In this document: positions 58,290-64,000 of the stretch, piece after piece
Position numbering within the stretch: the stretch's first letter is position 1
Layout: every line of letters starts with the position of its first letter
Origin: Modestobacter italicus
Lineage (GTDB): Bacteria > Actinomycetota > Actinomycetes > Mycobacteriales > Geodermatophilaceae
Direction: 5' to 3'
DNA length: 64,000 nucleotides
NCBI RefSeq assembly: GCF_000306785.1
Contig: NC_017955.1
Location: forward strand, 3,286,001-3,350,000
Made by a program: the position numbers and the translations under genes
Notes under the pieces: model-generated
What the model was told of the DNA's origin: nothing
The model's input: only the letters and a program-made list of their open reading frames with translations
Database searches by the model: none

Positions 58290-59200
58290 CAGCCGCGGGT
58301 GGCGTAGCGCTCGGACTCCGGCAGGGTGCTCACGTTGATGCCGACCATCGGCTCGCCCAGACCGCGGGAGACCTTGGCGATCACGGCGGGGTCGTCGGCG
58401 AACGTCGTGGCCTGCACGATCGCCGCGGCGCGCTGGGCCGGGTCGCCGGACTTGAAGATGCCCGAGCCGACGAAGACGCCCTGGGCGCCCAGCTGCATCA
58501 TCATCGCCGCGTCCGCCGGGGTGGCGATGCCGCCCGCGGTGAACAGCACGACGGGCAGCGCGCCGAGCCGGGCCACCTCGACGACGAGGTCGTGCGGTGC
58601 GCGCAGCTCCTTGGCGGCGACGAACAGCTCGGTCTCGTCCAGGGTGGACAGCCGCTTGATGCCGGCCCGGATCGCGCGCATGTGCCGGGTGGCCTCCACG
58701 ACGTTGCCGGTGCCGGCCTCGCCCTTGGAGCGGATCATCGCCGCGCCCTCGGAGATCCGGCGCAGCGCCTCACCCAGGTCGGTCGCGCCGCAGACGAACG
58801 GCACGGTGAACTCGCTCTTGGCGATGTGGTGCGCCTCGTCGGCCGGGGTGAGCACCTCGGACTCGTCGATGTAGTCGACGCCGAGGGCCTGCAGCACCTG
58901 GGCCTCGACGAAGTGGCCGATCCGGGCCTTGGCCATCACCGGGATCGACACCGCGGCGATGATCGACTCGATCATGTCCGGGTCGCTCATCCGGGCGATG
59001 CCGCCCTGGGCGCGGATGTCGGCGGGGACCCGCTCGAGCGCCATGACGGCGACCGCGCCGGCGTCCTCGGCGATCCTGGCCTGCTCGGCGGTGACGACGT
59101 CCATGATCACGCCGCCCTTGAGCTGCTCGGCCATGCCGCGCTTGACCCGGTCGGTCCCGGTGCCGCTGGGGAGGTCGGGCGTGCTGGCGTTCTGGGTCAC
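58286..59200 (-). CDS. pdxS: Pyridoxal 5'-phosphate synthase lyase subunit
   Basis: Forms PLP from ribose 5-phosphate, glyceraldehyde 3-phosphate and ammonia from PdxT. The 304-residue TIM barrel has [19 protein letters not shown], the catalytic Lys in [15 protein letters not shown] and the second Lys in [16 protein letters not shown]. The N-terminal 17 residues are variable. GTG 59200 has AAGG about 9 bases upstream; TAGGCT at 59239-59244 could be its -10 box. Confidence 0.96.
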   Translation of the reverse strand: MTQNASTPDLPSGTGTDRVKRGMAEQLKGGVIMDVVTAEQARIAEDAGAVAVMALERVPADIRAQGGIARMSDPDMIESIIAAVSIPVMAKARIGHFVEAQVLQALGVDYIDESEVLTPADEAHHIAKSEFTVPFVCGATDLGEALRRISEGAAMIRSKGEAGTGNVVEATRHMRAIRAGIKRLSTLDETELFVAAKELRAPHDLVVEVARLGALPVVLFTAGGIATPADAAMMMQLGAQGVFVGSGIFKSGDPAQRAAAIVQATTFADDPAVIAKVSRGLGEPMVGINVSTLPESERYATRGW

Positions 59201-59251
59201 GAGGTGCTGCCTTCGGGTCGGGCGGGAGCGGACGTCCCAGCCTACGGCGGC

Positions 59252-59791
59252 TCAGCCGCGCGGCCGCGGGCCGCCGGCGTGCGGTGACCCGGCGAGGACG
59301 GCGTCCAGCCCGTCGTCGATGTCGAAGTAGCGGGGCAGCGGCCGGCCGGCGTGCAGCCGGAGCACCCGGGACAGCCGGCCGCGGCGCAGCGCGTGGGTGT
59401 CCCGGACGGCGTCGTTGTAGAACCGCCGGGCCAGGGCCACCCGCATCCCTGCGTCGCCGAGCTCGGGGCTGAGCACCGGATCAGGCACCCGGCGCAGCAG
59501 CCGGCCGAGGTGGTTCTCCGCGGCCTCCCGGTCCCCGGCGCTCGGGGCCCGGGCGCCGGCGGCGGCGTCGGCGAGGTCGCCGGCGAGGTCCGCCCCGAGG
59601 TCGTCGGTGCGCTCCCGGGCCAGCGCCGCGGTGAGCTCGGCACGGCGGAGCAGCGCCGCGTCGAGCACCTCCCGCGCCCGCCGCACCCGGCCGGCGAGCC
59701 GGCGCAGCCGGGTGAGGGTGAAGGTGGTCCACGCCAGCAGCAGGACGAGCAGGACGGCGGCGGCGCTCAGCAGCCAGGTCCCGGGTTCCAC
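59252..59791 (-). CDS. LemA-like membrane protein
   Basis: A 179-residue protein with one N-terminal membrane helix (LLSAAAVLLVLLLAWTTFTL, about residues 7-26) and a long helical cytoplasmic or outside part. The ARRFYNDAVRDTHALRRG segment at 121-138 and the ending RPLPRYFDIDDG match the C-terminal signature of LemA (ARRFYNDAVREYN, YFE). The usual N-terminal VRLRNRVEEAWSDIDVQL-like helix is diverged. Function of LemA proteins is unknown. It starts 11 bases after the mannosyltransferase gene. Confidence 0.78.
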   Translation of the reverse strand: MEPGTWLLSAAAVLLVLLLAWTTFTLTRLRRLAGRVRRAREVLDAALLRRAELTAALARERTDDLGADLAGDLADAAAGARAPSAGDREAAENHLGRLLRRVPDPVLSPELGDAGMRVALARRFYNDAVRDTHALRRGRLSRVLRLHAGRPLPRYFDIDDGLDAVLAGSPHAGGPRPRG

Positions 59792-59802
59792 AGCGGACCA
59801 GG

Positions 59803-61032
59803 CTAGCGCCGGACCCGCCGGCGGAACGGCCCCGCGGTCGTGGCACCGCGGTCCGAGTCGTGCGGCGGCGCGCCGAGCAGGGTGGCGTCGTCCTCGTGCG
59901 AGGCGGTCACCCCGAGGCCACCGGTGGGGGCGACGGTCTCGTAGACGGCGAGGATCCGGTCGGCGACGACCGACCAGTCGTAGCCGGCCACGGCCTGCCG
60001 GCCGGCGTCGGTCAGCTGCGCCCGCCGTCCGGGGTCGGCCAGCAGGCCGGACAGCGCCCCGGCCAGCGCGGCGGTGTCCCCCCGGGGCACGAGGACCCCG
60101 GCGGCGCCGTCCTCGAGGACCCGGGCGAAGGCGTCCAGGTCGCTGGCGACCACCGGCGCGCCGGCGGCCATCGCCTCCAGCAGGACCACGCCGAAGGACT
60201 CGCCCAGCAGGTTGGGCGCGCAGTAGACGTCGACGGAGCGCAGGAACGCGGCCTTCTCCGGCTCGGTCAGCTCGCCGAGCAGCGTCACGTGCGACGCGAG
60301 CTGCTCGCCGACCAGCTCGGCGAACTCCGCCGGGTCGCCCCGGCCGGCGACCAGCAGCCGGGCGCCCGGGTGCTCGCCGACGACGCTGCGCATCGCCTCG
60401 AGCAGCACCGGCAGGCCCTTGCGGGGCTCGTCGTAGCGCCCCAGGAAGCCGATCGTCGGGCCGCCCCGGCCGCGCTCGTGCCCGGGCAGGGAGGGCCCCT
60501 CCGCGAAGCCGGCGACGTGCACGCCGTTGGGGATCACCACCGCGTCGCCACCGAGGTGCTCGACCTGCACCCGGCGGGCGAAGTCGGAGACGGCGATGCG
60601 GCCCCCGATCTTCTCCAGCCACGGCCGGATCCAGGGCCCCCAGATCGCGAGGAACTTCGACCGGGTGGTCGCCGCGTGGAAGGTCGCCACGATCGGCCCC
60701 TTGGCGATGATGCAGACCAGCAGCGACACCGAGGGCGGGGCCGGCTCGTGCACGTGGACGACGTCGAAGGCACCGTCCCGCAGCCAGCGGCGCACCCGCG
60801 CGGCCGAGACCAGGCCGAACTGGAAGCTGGCCATCGAGCCGTTGTACGGGACCGGGACCGCCCGGCCGGCCCAGGTGACGTGCTCGGCGGGGAGGTTCTC
60901 CTCGTGCTCGGCCGGGGTGAGCACCTCGACGTGGTGGCCCCGCGCGCGGAGGGTCTCGGCGAGGTCGCGCACGTGGTACTGGACGCCGCCGGGGACGTCC
61001 CACTGGTAGGGGCAGACCAGGCCGATGCGCAT
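59803..61032 (-). CDS. pimA: PimA-like phosphatidylinositol alpha-mannosyltransferase
   Basis: GT4 glycosyltransferase which adds the first mannose from GDP-mannose to phosphatidylinositol, at the inner face of the membrane. The 409-residue protein starts RIGLVCPYQWDVPGGVQYHV with the acceptor loop, has DVVHVHEPAPPSVSL, the nucleotide-sugar part FLGRYDEPRKGLPVLLEA and the E-x7-E motif in LGESFGVVLLEAMAAGAPVV. The final 35 residues are an added tail. ATG 61032 overlaps the acyltransferase stop (TGATG). The cluster pgsA-acyltransferase-pimA supports the assignment. Confidence 0.92.
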   Translation of the reverse strand: MRIGLVCPYQWDVPGGVQYHVRDLAETLRARGHHVEVLTPAEHEENLPAEHVTWAGRAVPVPYNGSMASFQFGLVSAARVRRWLRDGAFDVVHVHEPAPPSVSLLVCIIAKGPIVATFHAATTRSKFLAIWGPWIRPWLEKIGGRIAVSDFARRVQVEHLGGDAVVIPNGVHVAGFAEGPSLPGHERGRGGPTIGFLGRYDEPRKGLPVLLEAMRSVVGEHPGARLLVAGRGDPAEFAELVGEQLASHVTLLGELTEPEKAAFLRSVDVYCAPNLLGESFGVVLLEAMAAGAPVVASDLDAFARVLEDGAAGVLVPRGDTAALAGALSGLLADPGRRAQLTDAGRQAVAGYDWSVVADRILAVYETVAPTGGLGVTASHEDDATLLGAPPHDSDRGATTAGPFRRRVRR

Positions 61033-62054
61033 CAGGCCGGCTCCCGCGACCCCTGGGCCACCGCTCCCGGCGCGGGGGCGCCGAGCGGGGCGGGCCGGCC
61101 CCCGGGCCCGACGTCGGGCCAGATCCGGCCGAGCACGTGCCAGTCCTCGGGCCGCTCGGCGATCGTGGCGGCGAACGCGTCCGCGACCTGCTGCATCGCC
61201 GCGCCCACCCGCTCCCGCAGCCGGCCCGGGCCGGTGACCGGCACCTCGGGGTGGACGACGAAGCGCCAGCCGTCGCCGTCGAACTGGCAGACGGCCGGCA
61301 GCAGCGCGGCACCGGTCTGCGCGGCCAGCAGCGCCGGGCCGCCGGGCATCGCCGACGGCCGGCCGAAGAAGGTCACCGGGACGCCGGAGCCGGACAGGTC
61401 GCGGTCGACCAGCAGGCACGTCGTCCCGCCGGCGGCCAGCCACTCCCGGAGCACGGTCGAGCTGGGGCGCTCGCCGCCGGTGAGCGGCACCACCCGCATG
61501 CCCAGGCCCTCGCGGAACTCGACGAACCGGCGGTACAGCGACTCCGGCCGCAACCGCTCGACGACGGTGAGGAACGGGCCGCCGAGGAAGTCGACCAGCC
61601 AGACCCCGGCGGCGTCCCAGTTGCCGCTGTGCGGCAGCGCGAAGACGACGCCGCGGCCCTCGGCCCGGACCCGCTCCAGGTGCTCCTGGCCGAGCATCGT
61701 GGAGGCGGCGACGATCCCCTCCCGGTCGAGCACCGGCAGCCGGAAGGCCTCCTGCCAGTACCGGGCGTAGGACTGCACGGCCCGCCGGGTCAGCGCGTCC
61801 AGCGCGGCGTCGTCCAGCGTGCCGCCGGTGACCACGTCGAGGTTCGCGCGCAGCTGGCGGACGCCCCGGCCGCCCCGGCGGGCGGCGAGCGCTCCCCCGC
61901 CGGCGAACAGCCCGCGGGCGACCGGCCCGGGCAGCAGCCGGACCGCGCGCCACCCGGCCGCGTAGCCGGCGTCGGTGAGCCGGTCGCGCAGCTCGGCTGC
62001 GCGGGCCACGCCGGGGCGGATCAGGCCGGGGCGGATCAGGCCGGGGCGGGTCAC
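61032..62054 (-). CDS. Phosphatidylinositol mannoside acyltransferase (PatA-like)
   Basis: LpxL/HtrB-type acyltransferase; the mycobacterial homologue acylates the 6-position of the first mannose of PIM1/PIM2. The 340-residue protein has the catalytic H142-x4-D147 in ALPHSGNWDAAG, then TVVERLRPESLYRRF and LVDRDLSGSGVPVTFFGRP. The first 15 residues are RPGLI repeats encoded by three 15-bp units (62011-62055). GTG 62054 overlaps the pgsA stop; ATG candidates further in would lose conserved sequence. Confidence 0.92.
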   Translation of the reverse strand: MTRPGLIRPGLIRPGVARAAELRDRLTDAGYAAGWRAVRLLPGPVARGLFAGGGALAARRGGRGVRQLRANLDVVTGGTLDDAALDALTRRAVQSYARYWQEAFRLPVLDREGIVAASTMLGQEHLERVRAEGRGVVFALPHSGNWDAAGVWLVDFLGGPFLTVVERLRPESLYRRFVEFREGLGMRVVPLTGGERPSSTVLREWLAAGGTTCLLVDRDLSGSGVPVTFFGRPSAMPGGPALLAAQTGAALLPAVCQFDGDGWRFVVHPEVPVTGPGRLRERVGAAMQQVADAFAATIAERPEDWHVLGRIWPDVGPGGRPAPLGAPAPGAVAQGSREPA

Positions 62055-62055
62055 G
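62011..62055 (-). repeat. Three 15-bp tandem units at the acyltransferase start
   Basis: Two identical units (CCGGGGCGGATCAGG, 62011-62025 and 62026-62040) and a third with two changes (62041-62055). They encode RPGLI twice and the start VTRPG, and cover the overlapping pgsA stop and acyltransferase start. Confidence 0.85.
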
Positions 62056-62719
62056 TCGGTGGCGGGCCGGCGGGCTCGTCGGCGTGGTCCGGCCGGCTCC
62101 CGGAGCCCGGCAGGCGCATACCCCGAGACTGGCTCCGGACGGCGGCGAAGCGCTGCCCGACGGTGACGGCGCTGCCCGCCAGCAGCAGCCACAGGCAGAC
62201 GTGCAGCGCGTAGGGGATGCCGAGCCCGGTGAACCCGGTGCCGACCAGCACCAGGATCAGCCGCTCGGTGCGCTCGACGATGCCGACCTCGACCCGCAGC
62301 CCCATGCCCTCGGCGCGCGCCTTGACGTAGGAGGTGAGCACGCCCAGCACCAGGCAGACCAGCGACAGCCCGACGATGAGCCGGTTGTCGCCGTCCCCGC
62401 TGTACCACCAGACCAGCCCGGCGAAGATGGCCGCGTCCGCCGCCCGGTCGCCGGTGGAGTCCAGCACGGCGCCGAACACCGAGCCGCCGCCGCGGGCCCG
62501 GGCCAGCGCGCCGTCGAGCATGTCGAGCAGGACGAAGACGGTCACCGCGAACGCACCCCAGAACAGCGCGCCGTTGCCGATGAGGAAGACCGCCGCGGCC
62601 ACCGCGCCCAGGGTGCCGGTGAGGGTCACCGCGTCGGCGGTGACCCCGACCCGGACCAGCCCGCGCACCACCGGGGCCCAGAAGCGGGCGACGGCGGGGC
62701 GGAGGTTGACGCCGAGCAC
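62051..62719 (-). CDS. pgsA: Phosphatidylinositol (phosphate) synthase
   Basis: CDP-alcohol phosphatidyltransferase that joins CDP-diacylglycerol to inositol phosphate in the cytoplasmic membrane. The 222-residue protein has about six helices and the metal-binding signature D66-x2-D69-G-x2-A-R ... D87-x3-D91 in LLDMLDGALARARGG and AVLDSTGDRAADA. GTG 62719 follows the HIT stop without a gap. The cluster with PimA- and PatA-like genes points to PI instead of phosphatidylglycerol. Confidence 0.92.
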   Translation of the reverse strand: MLGVNLRPAVARFWAPVVRGLVRVGVTADAVTLTGTLGAVAAAVFLIGNGALFWGAFAVTVFVLLDMLDGALARARGGGSVFGAVLDSTGDRAADAAIFAGLVWWYSGDGDNRLIVGLSLVCLVLGVLTSYVKARAEGMGLRVEVGIVERTERLILVLVGTGFTGLGIPYALHVCLWLLLAGSAVTVGQRFAAVRSQSRGMRLPGSGSRPDHADEPAGPPPT

Positions 62720-63325
62720 CTACGCCACACCCGCCCCGGGGCCCTGCTCGGCGGCGGCGGGGGCCGGCCACCGGGCGGCCAGCAGCGACCGGGTCTCCGA
62801 GAGCACCTGCGGCAGCACCCGGGTGAGCCCGACGACCGGCATGAAGTTGGTGTCCCCGCCCCAGCGCGGCACGGCGTGCTGGTGCAGGTGGTCGGCGATG
62901 CCGGCCCCGGCGACCGAGCCCTGGTTCATCCCGATGTTGAACCCGTGCGCCCCGCTGACCTCGCGGACGACGCGCATCGCCGTCTGGGTGAAGGCGCCGA
63001 GCTCGGCGACCTCGGCGATCGTCAGGTCGGTGTAGTCGGGCACGTGCCGGTACGGGACCACCATGAGGTGGCCGGCGTTGTAGGGGTAGAGGTTGAGCAC
63101 GGCGAAGACCGTCTCGCCGCGGGCCACAATCAACCCCTCCTCGTCGCTCATCCGCGGGATGAGGCAGAACGGGCAGTCGTGGTCACCGGTGGGCTTGCCC
63201 TCGCCGCGGATGTAGGCCATCCGGTACGGCGTCCACAGGTGCTCGAAGACCGCCGTCGGACCGCCGTGGTCGTTGTCCACGGCGGCCGGGCGGTCGGCGG
63301 GGTCGGTGCCGGGGATCGAGCTCAT
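62720..63325 (-). CDS. HIT-domain nucleotide hydrolase
   Basis: A 201-residue histidine-triad protein with HLHQH (H146, H148, H150; H148 is the expected nucleophile), [13 protein letters not shown] and a possible zinc site CPFC at 51-54. Homologues between thrS and pgsA in Mycobacterium (Rv2613c) are diadenosine tetraphosphate phosphorylases, so that activity is likely here. ATG 63325 overlaps the thrS stop (ATGA). Confidence 0.9.
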   Translation of the reverse strand: MSSIPGTDPADRPAAVDNDHGGPTAVFEHLWTPYRMAYIRGEGKPTGDHDCPFCLIPRMSDEEGLIVARGETVFAVLNLYPYNAGHLMVVPYRHVPDYTDLTIAEVAELGAFTQTAMRVVREVSGAHGFNIGMNQGSVAGAGIADHLHQHAVPRWGGDTNFMPVVGLTRVLPQVLSETRSLLAARWPAPAAAEQGPGAGVA

Positions 63326-64000
63326 CCGACGGTGGCCCCCGCGGCCGGGGTGCCGGCGGTCGGGTCGGCGTTGTGCCGGGCGGCGACCCAGTCGGCGACC
63401 TGCGCCACCGCCTCGGCGATCGGGACGCCGTTGCGCTGCGAGCCGTCGCGGTAGCGGAAGGACACCGCACCGGCCTCGGCGTCGGTCGCCCCGGCGATGA
63501 GCACGAAGGGCACCTTCTGCTTGCTGGCGGTGCGGATCTTCTTCTGCATCCGGTCGTCGGAGTCGTCGATCTCCACCCGGATGCCCTTCTCCCGCAGCAG
63601 CAGCGCGACGTCGGTCAGGTACGGCACCTGCTCGTCGGTGATCGGGATGCCGACCACCTGGACCGGGGCGAGCCAGGCCGGGAAGGCGCCGGCGTAGTGC
63701 TCGGTGAGCACCCCGAAGAACCGCTCGATCGACCCGAACTTGGCCGAGTGGATCATCACCGGCTGCTGCCGGGTGCCGTCGGCGGCGCTGAACTCCAGCG
63801 CGAAGCGGGCCGGCTGGTTGAAGTCGTACTGGATGGTCGACATCTGCCAGGTGCGGCCGATGGCGTCCCGGGCCTGCACGGAGATCTTCGGGCCGTAGAA
63901 CGCCGCACCACCAGGGTCGGGCACGAGCTCGAGCCCGGTCTCCCGCGCCGCGTCCTCGAGCACCGAGGTGGCCAGCGCCCACTCCTCCTCGGAGCCGATG
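63322..64000 (-). CDS. thrS: Threonyl-tRNA synthetase (5' part beyond window)
   Basis: C-terminal part, about 225 residues, of ThrRS, a class II synthetase. Visible: [37 protein letters not shown] (motif 2 to 3 region), [21 protein letters not shown] (motif 3 with the catalytic Arg) and the anticodon domain ([30 protein letters not shown]). The N-terminal editing domain lies outside the window. It heads or joins the thrS-HIT-pgsA-acyltransferase-pimA-LemA string. Confidence 0.95.
   Translation of the reverse strand, partial: IGSEEEWALATSVLEDAARETGLELVPDPGGAAFYGPKISVQARDAIGRTWQMSTIQYDFNQPARFALEFSAADGTRQQPVMIHSAKFGSIERFFGVLTEHYAGAFPAWLAPVQVVGIPITDEQVPYLTDVALLLREKGIRVEIDDSDDRMQKKIRTASKQKVPFVLIAGATDAEAGAVSFRYRDGSQRNGVPIAEAVAQVADWVAARHNADPTAGTPAAGATVG

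Overview
This is a 64 kb stretch of chromosome from a very high-GC actinobacterium. The gene content and order (pyrR-pyrB-pyrC-carA-carB-pyrK-pyrD-pyrF with mihF-gmk-rpoZ-coaBC-metK-priA; aroC-aroK-aroB-aroQ-efp-nusB; aroE-mltG-ruvX-alaS; aspS/hisS-relA-apt-secF-secD-yajC-ruvBAC; and a phosphatidylinositol mannoside cluster ending in thrS) match the conserved core of Actinobacteria such as Mycobacterium and Frankia relatives. A BldD regulator, mIHF and PI/PIM lipid genes fit this. A member of the Geodermatophilaceae or a near relative is my best guess, but that is inference. No tRNA, rRNA, CRISPR array, prophage or complete insertion sequence is visible. No gap between genes exceeds 300 bases.

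Layout. 1-6.3 kb (minus strand): ribE (cut by the window edge), ribD, rpe, then rsmB-fmt-def, with a small unknown gene and a VOC-family gene between. 6.4-6.9 kb: an unknown plus-strand gene with an apparent frameshift. 7-23.8 kb (minus strand): the pyrimidine operon headed by pyrR, running into an unknown membrane protein gene, mihF, gmk, rpoZ, coaBC, metK and priA. 24.0-24.6 kb: bldD, divergent from pyrR. 24.6-37.8 kb (minus strand): nusB, efp, M24 peptidase, the aro genes, prepilin peptidase, aroE, mltG, ruvX, alaS and two small membrane proteins. 37.9-46.1 kb: rarA, an aldo/keto reductase, an accessory endonuclease-like gene between two palindromic repeats, aspS, a second aldo/keto reductase, hisS and a metallo-beta-lactamase-fold hydrolase. 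46.2-47.7 kb (plus strand): a cyclophilin-type protein and a methyltransferase-like protein. 47.8-64 kb (minus strand): relA, apt, secF, secD, yajC, ruvB, ruvA, ruvC, yebC, pdxT, pdxS, a LemA-like protein, a PimA-like mannosyltransferase, an acyltransferase, pgsA, a HIT protein and thrS (cut by the window edge).

How the genes work together. Translational coupling is extreme: most adjacent genes in an operon overlap by ATGA, GTGA or similar. Pyrimidine synthesis is complete from carbamoyl phosphate to UMP except for pyrE. Its leader carries a hairpin that fits the PyrR-binding consensus next to the pyrR ribosome-binding site. The ruvCAB operon carries a LexA-type SOS box. Several genes (rpe, def, aroC, rarA, the hydrolase at 46 kb) have a TAnnnT -10 box only 6-7 bases before the start codon, as expected for leaderless mRNAs.

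Most unusual items: (1) two 64-65 bp hairpin elements with conserved arms, different loops and a compensatory base-pair change, which bracket a solitary winged-helix/DUF559-like nuclease gene; (2) twin 18-bp perfect palindromes inside the 5' coding end of pyrD; (3) a 30-bp perfect palindrome in the divergent region before the VOC gene; (4) apparent frameshifts in rsmB and in the gene at 6.4 kb; (5) a CTG start for fmt; (6) a BldD with an altered cyclic-di-GMP signature.
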